Translations under genes and position numbers: made by a program
The notes under the pieces: model-generated
What the model was told of the DNA's origin: nothing
The model's input: only the letters and a program-made list of their open reading frames with translations
Databases searched by the model: none
In this document: piece after piece, positions 1-7,919 of the stretch
Layout of the letters: each line of letters starts with the position of its first letter
How positions within the stretch are numbered: the first letter of the stretch is position 1
DNA from: Oscillospiraceae bacterium
GTDB taxonomy: Bacteria > Bacillota > Clostridia > Oscillospirales > Acutalibacteraceae
Length of the DNA: 64,000 bases
Reading direction: 5' to 3'
NCBI GenBank assembly: GCA_015065845.1
Contig: SVPQ01000006.1
Location: 26,953-90,952 of the forward strand

Positions 1-678
1 CTGAATAAAGTAGTTGTAAATAAAGAATAACACAGAGAAAATACAAACCATATAAGCCATATAGTAGTTTGTAAAGAATGTGAGTGTCAAAGAAACAATG
101 TAAAGTAAAGGTTTTCTTTCGTTTATAATCTTGTCAATACCAAGCATTACAAGTGGGAATAAATAGAAAGAATCAATCCACATTACATTCCAGTAGTAAG
201 CAATAAAGTAGCCACTACAAGCGTAAAGTACACCAAAAGCAGAAATTACAGGTGAGTTTTCAGCTGAATACTTTTTCTTTATAAAATATGAGAATGTGAA
301 AGATGCAGTTATTGCTTTTAAAATTATCATAACTGCAATTGCTTCGGGCATGTTTTTGTGACCTGCTAAAAGCATTACAATAGCAAATGGTGAAGAAAGG
401 TAGTTGAAAAAGTTACCTAAAAATGTTCCTCCACCACCGGAAGTCCACGAATAGAGAAAACTGTCAGCGTTTACAACTCTTTCGTAAAATTCTGCAAAGA
501 GTGGGCCGTATTGGTGGTAAAGGTCCATTCTTAAAATGGTCTTATCACCAAACGGAATTAAATCATAACAATAGTAAACTATCATCATTATTAAAAATGT
601 GCAACCTGCCGCTAAAAATGAATAGCGGTTATTATAAAGGGGTTGCAATTTTTTATTTTCTTTAAAAAGTGTTTTCAT
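1..678 (-). CDS. YfhO-family multi-pass membrane protein, 5' part only
   Basis: The minus strand is open without a stop from an ATG at 678 to the window edge, giving the first 226 residues. The start is supported by an AGGAG-type ribosome site a few bases upstream. The protein begins MKTLFKENKK, then has a hydrophobic helix near residues 20-40 and the sequence DLYHQYGPLFAEFYERV followed by a glycine-rich stretch (TSGGGGTFLGN). This arrangement is typical of bacterial YfhO membrane proteins, thought to act in glycosylation of cell-wall polymers in Bacillus and Listeria. Several more membrane helices follow before the edge. It is divergent from the spoIIIA operon. The family call rests on remembered motifs, so the substrate is unknown. 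Confidence 0.75.
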   Translation of the reverse strand, partial: MKTLFKENKKLQPLYNNRYSFLAAGCTFLIMMIVYYCYDLIPFGDKTILRMDLYHQYGPLFAEFYERVVNADSFLYSWTSGGGGTFLGNFFNYLSSPFAIVMLLAGHKNMPEAIAVMIILKAITASFTFSYFIKKKYSAENSPVISAFGVLYACSGYFIAYYWNVMWIDSFYLFPLVMLGIDKIINERKPLLYIVSLTLTFFTNYYMAYMVCIFSVLFFIYNYFIQ

Positions 679-855
679 TTTGTTTCTCCTGATAAATATT
701 TCAAATCACTCTACATAATACCATAAATGTAAAATTCTTTCAATCTTTTTGATGTTTTTTAATAGTATGTTCAAAATATTTTATTTAAAAAGTTCTTTTT
801 CAAGACAAGCGTAAATAAATATTTTTTAGAAACAAAAAAAGAAAGGGTTTTTAAA

Positions 856-1776
856 ATGAAGGATTTTTTAAATGCAATATCATTATTGCCTGAGGATGTG
901 TCAAAATTTCTTTCGGTAATAAACAAGGATTTTATGTGTAAAGTTAATGAAATCAGATTCAGAAGTAATAAACCATTGACGCTTAATACACGAGAGGGAG
1001 TTTTTTATTGTACTAAAAGTGGCAGAGTTACAGTGAATTTTAATGATGACCTTTATTTTACAGATGACAGAAAGTTGCAAGAGATTGTCTTTTCACTTTC
1101 GAGGCGTTCAATTCATACATATCAGGATATGTTGGCTCATGGGTATCTCCCTTTGAAAAACGGATGTAAAGCGGGAGTGGTAGGGTGTGCGGTAATAAAA
1201 AATGGTGAAGTGTATTCTGTTAATTCGTTCAGTAGTGTGAATATAAGAATTTCTCGTGAATACAAGGGCTGTGCTGAGGATATTTATAACGCAGTGGGGG
1301 AAGATTGTAATTCTTTTCTTTTAGTCGGGCAACCTCTTTCAGGTAAAACTACACTTTTAAGGGATTTATGTAAGAAATATGCAGGTGAAAATGCCTTTGA
1401 ACCCCAAAAAGTGGCGGTTATTGACGAAAGGGATGAAATAGCATCAAAATCTTTTGGTGAAGGTGTTGATGTGGGGGTTCACACCGATGTTTTGTCACTT
1501 TATCCTAAAGAAGTGGGGATTGATATTGCTTTAAGAACGCTTTCCCCCGATATAATCGTTTTGGATGAAATTGGGGCTGATGATGAAATTCAGGGGATGC
1601 TTTCGGGGATGAACAGCGGTGTAGGATTTATAGCAACTGCACACGGTAACAGTTTTACTGAGGTACTGTCAAGACCTAATATTAAAAAACTTGTTGACTC
1701 AAAAGTGTTTAAAAAGGTTGTTGTGTTAAAAGGGAAAAACTCACCTTGTGAAGTAGCGGAAGTGATAGAACTATGA
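856..1776 (+). CDS. spoIIIAA: Stage III sporulation protein AA, AAA+/secretion-type ATPase
   Basis: 306 residues, the usual length for SpoIIIAA. A P-loop GQPLSGKTT lies at residues 158-166 and a Walker B segment ending VLDEIG follows near residue 235. The protein resembles type II/IV secretion ATPases and is taken to power the SpoIIIA-SpoIIQ channel (feeding tube) linking mother cell and forespore during engulfment. It is the first of eight genes in canonical order AA-AH, and its stop overlaps the spoIIIAB start in an ATGA. A GAAAGGG ribosome site precedes the ATG. In characterised species the operon is transcribed by sigma-E in the mother cell. I could not assign a convincing sigma-E promoter by eye in 700-850. 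Confidence 0.95.
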   Translation: MKDFLNAISLLPEDVSKFLSVINKDFMCKVNEIRFRSNKPLTLNTREGVFYCTKSGRVTVNFNDDLYFTDDRKLQEIVFSLSRRSIHTYQDMLAHGYLPLKNGCKAGVVGCAVIKNGEVYSVNSFSSVNIRISREYKGCAEDIYNAVGEDCNSFLLVGQPLSGKTTLLRDLCKKYAGENAFEPQKVAVIDERDEIASKSFGEGVDVGVHTDVLSLYPKEVGIDIALRTLSPDIIVLDEIGADDEIQGMLSGMNSGVGFIATAHGNSFTEVLSRPNIKKLVDSKVFKKVVVLKGKNSPCEVAEVIEL

Positions 1777-2216
1777 ATATAATAAGTTCTTTATGTATTG
1801 CATTTTGTTTTGTTCTTTTAGGTGTAAACAGGGTTTTAAATATCAAACGAAACACACTTTCACTTTATGAAGCGGTAAAATTTATAAATATGGTGAAAAA
1901 TAATATCCGTTTTTCTTCTATGAATTATGATGATTTAATTGAATGTGGCAAGAAAGAAAAATTTTCATTTATAAATTTTAACGATGGTGTAAGACTTTCA
2001 GAATATGCAAGTGAAAAGGCGAGGCGGGAGTTTCTGGGGTTTGTAAATAAAATCGGGACAACCGACAGTGTGGGGCAATTGTCACTTTGTGATGAATACA
2101 CAGAACGGTTCAAAGCATTTTACAATGAAAGTGCGGGTAATGAAAAGGGGAAAGTGAATGTAGTTATATCAATAAGTGTGCTTTCTGTGGTATGTGTGTT
2201 GATACTCGGAGGTTAA
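1773..2216 (+). CDS. spoIIIAB: Stage III sporulation protein AB
   Basis: 147 residues with a hydrophobic helix at each end: the N-terminal one covers about residues 3-20 and the C-terminal one VVISISVLSVVCVLILGG. This matches SpoIIIAB, whose soluble middle resembles GspF-type membrane components of secretion systems. It is somewhat shorter than the roughly 170 residues of the Bacillus protein. Overlap with spoIIIAA by four bases implies translational coupling. Assignment depends mainly on position inside an unmistakable spoIIIA operon, with the hydrophobic ends as additional support. Confidence 0.9.
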   Translation: MNIISSLCIAFCFVLLGVNRVLNIKRNTLSLYEAVKFINMVKNNIRFSSMNYDDLIECGKKEKFSFINFNDGVRLSEYASEKARREFLGFVNKIGTTDSVGQLSLCDEYTERFKAFYNESAGNEKGKVNVVISISVLSVVCVLILGG

Positions 2217-2219
2217 AAA

Positions 2220-2414
2220 ATGGATATTTCGTTTATTTACAAAATAGCGGCAATAGGGTTAATAACCGCGGTGATAAATCAGGTTTTAAATAAGAATGGT
2301 AAAGAAGAATATACACTCATAATTACAATTGCAGGAATTATTATTGTAGTTTTAATGCTTTTACCATTTCTTTCTGAACTTAATGATGAGTTATCATCAT
2401 TCTTTGGACTATGA
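2220..2414 (+). CDS. spoIIIAC: Stage III sporulation protein AC
   Basis: 64 residues, almost entirely two transmembrane helices separated by a short polar turn containing NKNGKEEYT, which is the normal size and form of SpoIIIAC. It follows spoIIIAB after three bases and overlaps spoIIIAD by four (ATGA). SpoIIIAC and SpoIIIAD are small mother-cell membrane proteins thought to form part of the export apparatus of the SpoIIIA complex. Confidence 0.93.
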   Translation: MDISFIYKIAAIGLITAVINQVLNKNGKEEYTLIITIAGIIIVVLMLLPFLSELNDELSSFFGL

Positions 2415-2797
2415 CAGTAACAAAATTAGCGATTTTTGCACTCGTAAGCCTGATTTTTCTTATGTTAATAAAAAAACATTCACCATCTCTTTCGGCGGTG
2501 TCAGAAGTAGCGGTAATAATAATTTTTATAATAGGTGTTTTGCCTGATTTAAAAGAGTTACTTGAGACTTTGAGGAATATTGGTGATAGTTTTTTATCAA
2601 CAGATGTTTTTAAAATTATGTTTAAAGCATTTGGTGTGTTGACTGTTGGCGGTATTGCATCTGACATTTGTCGTGATAACGGTGAAAATGCTTTGGCGGG
2701 AGTGCTTGAAATAGTTGTGAAAGTTCTTGCAATTTCGTGTGCAATTCCTATATTTACAGCAGTTCTTACAACCGCTTTGGCATTATTGGAGCAGTAA
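2411..2797 (+). CDS. spoIIIAD: Stage III sporulation protein AD
   Basis: 128 residues, with helices at about 3-20, 30-45, 70-85 and 100-125. It includes the family-like stretch DICRDNGENALAG near residue 85. Length and the position between AC and AE match SpoIIIAD, a membrane component of the SpoIIIA complex. The start overlaps spoIIIAC and the stop lies one base before the spoIIIAE start, so translation of the cluster is probably coupled. Confidence 0.93.
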   Translation: MTVTKLAIFALVSLIFLMLIKKHSPSLSAVSEVAVIIIFIIGVLPDLKELLETLRNIGDSFLSTDVFKIMFKAFGVLTVGGIASDICRDNGENALAGVLEIVVKVLAISCAIPIFTAVLTTALALLEQ

Positions 2798-2798
2798 A

Positions 2799-3908
2799 AT
2801 GAAAAGGATATTTATATTATTATTTGTAGTGTGTTGCTTTTTTCTTTTTTCTGTAACCGCGTTTGCAGGGGATGGCGATATTGATAAATATAGCGATGAA
2901 TTTTCTTTTGAAGAAATGATTTCAGGTATAGATTCTGATACTGTCGCAATTCTAGAAAGTATGGGTATTACAGAATTAAGTTATGAAAGTGTTTTTAGCG
3001 TTACACCAAAAAAAGTTTTTGATTCGTTTTTAGAGATATTTTTTAATAGTTTTAAAATGCCTTTAAAATATTTCTTTTCTGTTACAGGTGTAATGGCAAT
3101 AATGGCACTTTTAACAAATCTTTCGCGTTCACCTGAAACTGTAACACTTATTGGTAGTTCGTGTGTTGCTTGTCTTTTAGCAGTACCCGTAGTATCTTTA
3201 ATTACCCGTTCGTTTTCTGTTTTAGAAGCACTTTCTGCTTTTACTTCTTTTTTTGGGGGCATTTTTTGTGCAGTTGTTTCTGCAAGTGGCGGTGTGATTC
3301 AGGGTACATCCTTTTTAGGGCTTAATATAGCACTTAATTCCGTTATGAGTGTAATTCTTTCAGGGATTTCAAAACCACTTGCAAATTGTATGTGCGCACT
3401 TTCTTTCCTTTCGTGTTTCAATATTAAAACATTCAGCGAAAGAATGAGCGATTTATTTAAAAAGTTCTATATTTTTATTTTAGGTCTTTTAACTACTGTT
3501 TTTTCAGGACTTTCGGCAATTAAAACGATTTTAGGTGGCAGTGCAGATACTGTTGCGGTTAAAGGTGTAAAATTTCTGGTAGGTCGCTCGTTACCAATAG
3601 TCGGGGGAATAGTGAGTGAAAGTTACCAGAGTGTCATAGCAAGTCTTGGTTTAATTAAAAACACAGTGGGTGTGTTTGGAATATTGACTGTTGTTATAAC
3701 AGTTTTACCAATTGTAATGGAACTTTTTATATGGTGCTTGTCATTCAATTTTATAAGTACAGTTTCAGAAATTTTCGGGTGCTTTAAAATTCAGAATTTA
3801 ATTTTAGTCTTCAAAGATGTAATAATTCTTCTTATTGCTACAATCTGTTTTTCTGCGGTGCTTTTTATAATTTCTTGCGGATTTATGTTGGTGTTTAAAA
3901 ATGGATAG
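2799..3908 (+). CDS. spoIIIAE: Stage III sporulation protein AE
   Basis: 369 residues from the ATG at 2799. I chose this start because it opens a good signal peptide (MKRIFILLFVVCCFF up to about residue 24, then GDGDIDKY); an upstream in-frame start at 2727 would lie deep inside spoIIIAD. After a short extracytoplasmic part, the protein has several membrane helices between residues 85 and 365, as expected for SpoIIIAE, the large polytopic subunit of the SpoIIIA complex. The 3' end overlaps spoIIIAF by eight bases. Confidence 0.93.
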   Translation: MKRIFILLFVVCCFFLFSVTAFAGDGDIDKYSDEFSFEEMISGIDSDTVAILESMGITELSYESVFSVTPKKVFDSFLEIFFNSFKMPLKYFFSVTGVMAIMALLTNLSRSPETVTLIGSSCVACLLAVPVVSLITRSFSVLEALSAFTSFFGGIFCAVVSASGGVIQGTSFLGLNIALNSVMSVILSGISKPLANCMCALSFLSCFNIKTFSERMSDLFKKFYIFILGLLTTVFSGLSAIKTILGGSADTVAVKGVKFLVGRSLPIVGGIVSESYQSVIASLGLIKNTVGVFGILTVVITVLPIVMELFIWCLSFNFISTVSEIFGCFKIQNLILVFKDVIILLIATICFSAVLFIISCGFMLVFKNG

Positions 3909-4374
3909 TATAAAAACAGTTTTAATGAATTATGCAGTCTGTGCATTACTCGGTAGTATATTTGAATTTGTTGCACCAAGAAGAAATAAAGAAACTTTCA
4001 GAATAATTTCTTCAATAATTTTAATTTCAGTTATTGTAATTCCACTTGCGACATTTGATTTTAGGGGTGCGGTCGAAGAAATAGAAATTCAGGTTGAAAC
4101 AGAAGAAAATAAAGAAAAAGCTTTGCTTAATACTGCAAACCTTATTGAACGGGAGATTTATAAAAATGTTGAAGAAATACTCATAAATGAAGGCGTGAAT
4201 GAATATGAAATATATATAAGCACAGAAATAAGTGAAGAGTCACAAGAAATAGTTTTAGAAGAATTGAAAGTTCTGGTTGATACTGAATTTGAAGAAAAAA
4301 TTCCTGTTCTTAAAGAAAAACTGAAAGGTGATTTTGGTGAAATCTTGCAGATAGGGGTAAAAGAAAATGATTGA
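3901..4374 (+). CDS. spoIIIAF: Stage III sporulation protein AF
   Basis: 157 residues. Two N-terminal membrane helices (about 8-25 and 35-52) are followed by a very acidic, Glu-rich soluble domain (VEEIEIQVETEENKEKA onward) that ends in a ring-building-motif-like alpha/beta region. This is the SpoIIIAF plan. The soluble part is short compared with the roughly 200-residue Bacillus protein. It overlaps both neighbours by eight bases. Confidence 0.9.
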   Translation: MDSIKTVLMNYAVCALLGSIFEFVAPRRNKETFRIISSIILISVIVIPLATFDFRGAVEEIEIQVETEENKEKALLNTANLIEREIYKNVEEILINEGVNEYEIYISTEISEESQEIVLEELKVLVDTEFEEKIPVLKEKLKGDFGEILQIGVKEND

Positions 4375-4915
4375 AATTAAAGAAGTTTTTAAGAATTTAA
4401 GTAATAATAAAAAGAATATAGTACTCATAATATGTGCAGTATTGGCACTGGTTCTTTTAGTTGTCTCAGGTTTTTCAGAAGAAACCGGAAACAGTGAAGA
4501 AGTCAATGTTAAATTGAATGTATCTTCAGAAGAATACATAAAAGAACAAGAAGAAAAACTGAAAGAACTCATAGAAAAAATAGACGGTGCAGGCGAAACA
4601 GAGGTGATGATTACCCTTGAAAGTTGTTACGAAAATGTTTACTTAAAAGACAGTAACTTAAAAACTGAAAGCACAGAGGGTGTTTTTAAAGAGGAACAAG
4701 AGGAGAATTTTGTTATGGCAAAAACAGGTTCAAATACACAAGATGGAGTAATTATTAAAGTTTATGAGCCTGTTGTAAAAGGTGTTGCGGTTGTTGCAAC
4801 AGGTGGCGATAACGAAAAAGTGAAAATGGCTATAATAGAAACTGTTTCGGCGGTTTTTAACATAAACAGTACAAATATATCAGTTGAAAAAATGGCATTT
4901 GAAGGGATGGATTAA
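4367..4915 (+). CDS. spoIIIAG: Stage III sporulation protein AG, channel ring subunit
   Basis: 182 residues with one membrane anchor at about 20-36, then a Glu/Lys-rich linker and a C-terminal domain containing DGAGETEVMITLES and GVAVVATGGDNEKVKM. These segments are strongly typical of SpoIIIAG, which forms a large oligomeric ring resembling EscJ/PrgK secretion rings in the intermembrane space between mother cell and forespore. The start lies eight bases inside spoIIIAF. The stop is two bases before spoIIIAH. Confidence 0.95.
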   Translation: MIEIKEVFKNLSNNKKNIVLIICAVLALVLLVVSGFSEETGNSEEVNVKLNVSSEEYIKEQEEKLKELIEKIDGAGETEVMITLESCYENVYLKDSNLKTESTEGVFKEEQEENFVMAKTGSNTQDGVIIKVYEPVVKGVAVVATGGDNEKVKMAIIETVSAVFNINSTNISVEKMAFEGMD

Positions 4916-4917
4916 TA

Positions 4918-5493
4918 ATGAATTTACTTATTAAAAGAAGACAACTTGTTATGGCTACTCTTGTAGTTGCTTTAGGTGCGGCGGTGTTTGTGAATTGGTA
5001 TTTTACAAATTCGTCAGATAATGTTGCGGGGGTTAATGATACAACAAATGAATATGTACAGAATTTAGGCGAAGCAAAATATGTGAATTCAGATAAAGCA
5101 GAAACAGACAAAAAAGAAGATAACGCTACTGCAACTGCTTCTAAAAACACTGACTATTTCAGTACAGTAAAATTAAAAAGAACCAAAGCGCACGACGATG
5201 CTTTAGAAAAAATGAAAGCCTTGTTAAAAGAAGCACCTGAAAAGAGCGAAAGTGCAGACGAAATTTCAAAATCTATAGACGCTTTAAGTAAAACAATTAA
5301 ACTTGAAGCAGATATTGAAGCACTCATTTCTGCAAAATTAAAATGTGAATGTGTTGTAATGCTCAATAACGATAACGCCGAAGTTGTTGTTACAAAAGGC
5401 AACCTTAACGACGCAAGTATTTTGCAGATAATGGATGCGGTTCTTAATAATACAGAGGTTAAGGCGGAGAATATAAAAATCAGCGAGAGCTGA
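4918..5493 (+). CDS. spoIIIAH: Stage III sporulation protein AH
   Basis: 191 residues. It begins MNLLIKRRQLVMATLV with one membrane helix, as in most clostridial SpoIIIAH proteins. A low-complexity linker follows, then a C-terminal YscJ/FliF-like domain ending AVLNNTEVKAENIKISES. In Bacillus, SpoIIIAH binds forespore SpoIIQ across the intermembrane space to make the channel. No spoIIQ is present in this window. It is the last gene of the operon and its stop codon sits in the inverted repeat described at 5476-5497. Confidence 0.95.
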   Translation: MNLLIKRRQLVMATLVVALGAAVFVNWYFTNSSDNVAGVNDTTNEYVQNLGEAKYVNSDKAETDKKEDNATATASKNTDYFSTVKLKRTKAHDDALEKMKALLKEAPEKSESADEISKSIDALSKTIKLEADIEALISAKLKCECVVMLNNDNAEVVVTKGNLNDASILQIMDAVLNNTEVKAENIKISES

Positions 5494-5622
5494 TTTTATG
5501 AATGCAGAATTCAGAATGCAAAATGCAGAATTTCGGGACCTGCGGTCGGCAATTATAATTATTTGTGAATAAAAACAACATCCTATCATTTGTAGTTTGG
5601 GAAAACTTTAAATGATAGGATG
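5476..5622. repeat. Composite repeat island 1, after spoIIIAH
   Basis: Three parts follow one another. At 5476-5497 a 9-bp inverted repeat (AAAATCAGC, loop GAGA, GCTGATTTT) spans the spoIIIAH stop codon. At 5498-5534 about five tandem 7-bp units of the type TGCAGAA/TTCAGAA/TGCAAAA occur. At 5578-5622 lies copy 1 of the window-wide hairpin (arms ACATCCTATCATTT and AAATGATAGGATGT) followed by T-rich sequence. The island sits between convergent genes and could terminate both. The heptameric period is read directly; function is inferred. Confidence 0.8.
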
Positions 5623-5645
5623 TTTTTGTGTTTTTTTATACCAAA

Positions 5646-6275
5646 TTATGAAAAATCTGAGGTTGTATCAAAATTGATAGTAGTGTTTTCGGTGGTGGTT
5701 TGAGGAGGCTCAGGATAATTTTCATTGAACCAAACACTAAATGTTACCATTTCATCATTCCAGTGTTCGGCAACTTCTTTTTTTAGTTTATAATCTACTG
5801 GTGTAATGTCACCACCACTATGACAAGTGAAAAGACTACTTTTTCCTGAACTTAAATAATAAGTGTTATCATATTCACCCTTGTTTAAAAACACAATATA
5901 TTTATTGTCTGGCTTAATATAAGACTTACCATATTCAATTATTGTTATTGTTTTTGCTTTTTGACCAGGGTGTATGTCAATCTGGCCTTTGACCAAAGTT
6001 GCATCAATTAAGTTTGCACTCATATAATTTTCTTGCCAGTCGCGTGGTCTAAAACATACGGTTGTATATATTTTATTCTTTTCGGTTTTAGTTTCATAAA
6101 ACGAATACGCAGATATTATAGTGCAAAAGTCGGAACTGTTTTTTAACGAGTCCAATGTTACTGTTTCATTATTTATATCAGTTGAATCGGAGTAGTATTT
6201 CTTTGTTGTTTCACAAGATGGCATAATTAAAATAAATGCTATAACAAATAGTACACAAATTATACGCTTGTACAT
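5646..6275 (-). CDS. Putative lipoprotein, family A (second copy)
   Basis: 209 residues from an ATG at 6275 that has AGGAAGG about eight bases upstream; an in-frame start farther out lacks a ribosome site. The N-terminus is a lipoprotein signal: MYKRIICVLFVIAFILIMPS then Cys at 21. The mature part has a beta-rich look with TLDSLKNSSDFCTIISAYSF and ends in a Pro/Thr-rich tail (NYPEPPQTTTENTT). It is clearly paralogous to the gene at 6813-7406: both share MYKRI, LKSLK/LDSLK, SFYE, IIEYGKSYI/IIEQNETYI and WF.ENYPEPPQ. I do not recognise a named family. It is probably anchored in the outer face of the membrane. Confidence 0.72.
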   Translation of the reverse strand: MYKRIICVLFVIAFILIMPSCETTKKYYSDSTDINNETVTLDSLKNSSDFCTIISAYSFYETKTEKNKIYTTVCFRPRDWQENYMSANLIDATLVKGQIDIHPGQKAKTITIIEYGKSYIKPDNKYIVFLNKGEYDNTYYLSSGKSSLFTCHSGGDITPVDYKLKKEVAEHWNDEMVTFSVWFNENYPEPPQTTTENTTINFDTTSDFS

Positions 6276-6288
6276 AAAATACACCTTC

Positions 6289-6471
6289 CTAATACACTTG
6301 TAACATTTGTTGTAAATCATCTGAGGTTGGGGTGTATATTTTTTCATCAGCTGCCTCTTCTAAATAAGTTGTCATTATAGAGTTTTTTCGCGTATGCCCT
6401 TCATGACCTAGAGCATGTCCTATTTCATGAGTGACCACAGTTTTCCACTCAGTTGAATTGTAGCCTGAAGT
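6289..6471 (-). pseudogene. Remnant of a metzincin-like zinc protease (C-terminal end)
   Basis: In the frame that opens after a stop at 6472-6474 there are 60 codons reading TSGYNSTEWKTVVTHEIGH, then ALGHEGHTRKNSIM, and ending at a TAG at 6289. HEIGHALG followed by GH and a later SIM is the zinc-binding helix and Met-turn pattern of matrixin-type (M10/metzincin) proteases, although the third His is one residue later than the usual HExxHxxGxxH. No start codon or upstream protease domain is present, and the reading frame overlaps the end of the lipoprotein-like ORF at 6420-6776. I read it as the tail of a deleted protease gene. Confidence 0.75.
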
Positions 6472-6776
6472 TTACCTAAATCGTTTTGATTATATTCTAT
6501 AAGAGTTACATTCATTTTAAATTCGTTTTCTACTTCTCTTGAAACACCGCGTGACAATTCAGGAGAATTTTCATTTATCATTTCTATTTTTGAAATAACA
6601 ATACAACAATCCGATTCTTCAACAAGTTTATCAAAAGTCCAGTAATTATTTTCAGAAATATTTTCAGAAGTTATATTAGTGCTGTCTTGTTGGTTTACAT
6701 AATCATTATTACAAGAGATAAATGTTGTACAGGATATAAGTAATACAAGAAAAATTGTAAGAATTCTTTTATTCAT
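6420..6776 (-). pseudogene. Truncated lipoprotein of family A, running into the protease remnant
   Basis: 118 codons from MNKRILTIFLVLLISCTTFIS with a lipobox Cys at 22. Its middle (TFDKLVEESDCCIVISKIE and MNVTLIEY) resembles the paralogues at 5646-6275 and 6813-7406. The second half of the family is missing: from about 6465 downstream the DNA encodes, in another frame, the protease tail at 6289-6471. This is what a deletion joining the front of a lipoprotein gene to the back of a protease gene would leave. A short exported product could still be made, since start and signal peptide are intact. Confidence 0.6.
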
Positions 6777-6812
6777 TCAACTCACCTAATTGTATAATTT
6801 TATTTCACCTCA

Positions 6813-7406
6813 TTATGAAACATCTGTGGTTGTATTGGGATTGGTAGTGGTGTTTTCAAAGGTATCTTCAGGAGCTTGTGGAGGTTCAGGATAATTTTCT
6901 TTGAACCATTCATAAAAAATCTCAATATCATTATTCCATTGTTTTTTGACATCAGTTTTTAGATTAGCATTAACAGGTTTTATGATACCATGACCCTTGA
7001 CACTGAAAATACCGGTTTCACCAAAAGTTAAATAGTAACCATTATTATCTTCAGTTTCAGATAAAAAGAGAATATACATACTTTCGGGTTCTATATATGT
7101 CTCATTTTGCTCAATTATAGTAATATAGTCATCGAAATAATCGGATTGCCATTCTAAAGGGAGCATATTAACTGTTATAAATAGTTCATTGTTTTTAGTT
7201 TTAATTTCATAAAAACTATTAGTAGAGATAAAAACACAAACATCTGAGTTTTCTTTTAATGATTTTAAAGTAATAATATCATTATTTGTGTTCTTTGTTC
7301 CATTTATATTTGCCGAATCTGTGGTGTCATTCTGAATTGTTTTGCAAGATGATATGCTCAAAGTGAGAACTATAAGAAATACCACGAAAACTATACGCTT
7401 ATACAT
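6813..7406 (-). CDS. Putative lipoprotein, family A (first copy)
   Basis: 197 residues starting MYKRIVFVVFLIVLTLSIS with the lipobox Cys at 21. AGAAAGGAG lies about seven bases before the ATG. The mature protein carries TLKSLKENSDVCVFISTNSF, TIIEQNETYIEPESMYILFL and a Pro/Thr-rich C-terminus (NYPEPPQAPEDTFENTT). It is the best-preserved member of the local family together with 5646-6275. Each of the two is preceded on its 5' side by the tail of a metzincin-like gene, so the ancestral unit was probably protease plus lipoprotein. The function is unknown; regulation or inhibition of the protease is speculation. Confidence 0.72.
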   Translation of the reverse strand: MYKRIVFVVFLIVLTLSISSCKTIQNDTTDSANINGTKNTNNDIITLKSLKENSDVCVFISTNSFYEIKTKNNELFITVNMLPLEWQSDYFDDYITIIEQNETYIEPESMYILFLSETEDNNGYYLTFGETGIFSVKGHGIIKPVNANLKTDVKKQWNNDIEIFYEWFKENYPEPPQAPEDTFENTTTNPNTTTDVS

Positions 7407-7420
7407 TGAAAAACTCCTTT

Positions 7421-7531
7421 CTAATATACTTGCTACATTTGTTTGAAATTGTATGAGTTAGGAGTATATGAATTAGATCCAAAAATATCAATTAAATTAT
7501 CCATCTTGAGTATTTTATAATTTTTTCTTGG
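7421..7531 (-). pseudogene. Second, more decayed tail of the same protease family
   Basis: Codons here read PRKNYKILKMDNLIDIF, then SYTPNSYNFKQM, a TAG, then QVY and a final TAG at 7421. This aligns with the end of the other remnant, which reads RKNSIMTTYLEEAADEKIY, TPTSDDLQQM, LQVY, stop. The internal TAG and loss of the zinc-binding helix show it is no longer coding. It lies at the same distance upstream of the 6813-7406 lipoprotein as the 6289-6471 remnant lies upstream of the other lipoprotein. Confidence 0.6.
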
Positions 7532-7570
7532 ATTTTTACATCCCTTAAAAAGCGAATTCGGGAGGAATAA

Positions 7571-7826
7571 GTGGATAGTGGTCAGTGAGTCAGTGGCAAG
7601 TGTGTAAGTTGCAAGGAAACAGGAAATAGGAAACAGATTAAATAAAACGCGTTGCACTCGATTGGTTTATTGTAACATAAATATTAACTCCCGCTACTCG
7701 CGGGCGACTAAAAGTCAGCCCCTACGATTGTGGGAGTTAATATTTTGTTTCATTTAAACTAAAAATGGTAGGATAAAGTTGTTTTTAGTGAAGCACTTGA
7801 TCCTGTTTTCTGCTTTCTGTTCCCTA
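7571..7826. repeat. Composite repeat island 2, between divergent genes
   Basis: This covers most of the 7407-7919 gap. At 7571-7636 degenerate 7-bp units (GTCAGTG..., then GGAAACA/GGAAATA) occur. At 7679-7745 a 13-14-bp inverted repeat (AATATTAACTCCC / GGGAGTTAATATT) encloses a GC-richer loop that itself folds (CCCGC/GCGGG). At 7751-7775 only the right arm of the window-wide hairpin remains (CTAAAAATGGTAGGAT), and CCTGTTTTCTGCTTTCTG-like heptamers follow to 7826. The left half of the hairpin appears to have been replaced by the 7679-7745 structure. It is the only island not downstream of a gene on either side, apart from the decayed tail at 7421. Confidence 0.7.
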
Positions 7827-7919
7827 AGAATTGTAATAAATTCTTAATAAATTTAATAACTTTTTTGTAATTTTCCCATTTTATCATTAGACTGAAAGAA
7901 TATACTAAAGGGGATTTTT

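Noticed and set aside
423..665. 80-codon plus-strand frame near the left edge
   Set aside because: It is the antisense of a well-supported YfhO-type gene that runs off the edge on the minus strand, and it has no ribosome site.
700..850. Sigma-E promoter for the spoIIIA operon
   Set aside because: Expected on biological grounds, but I could not find boxes good enough to mark positions.
7433..7657. 74-codon minus-strand frame as a gene
   Set aside because: Its first half is heptamer repeat sequence and its second half is the decayed protease tail; no ribosome site.
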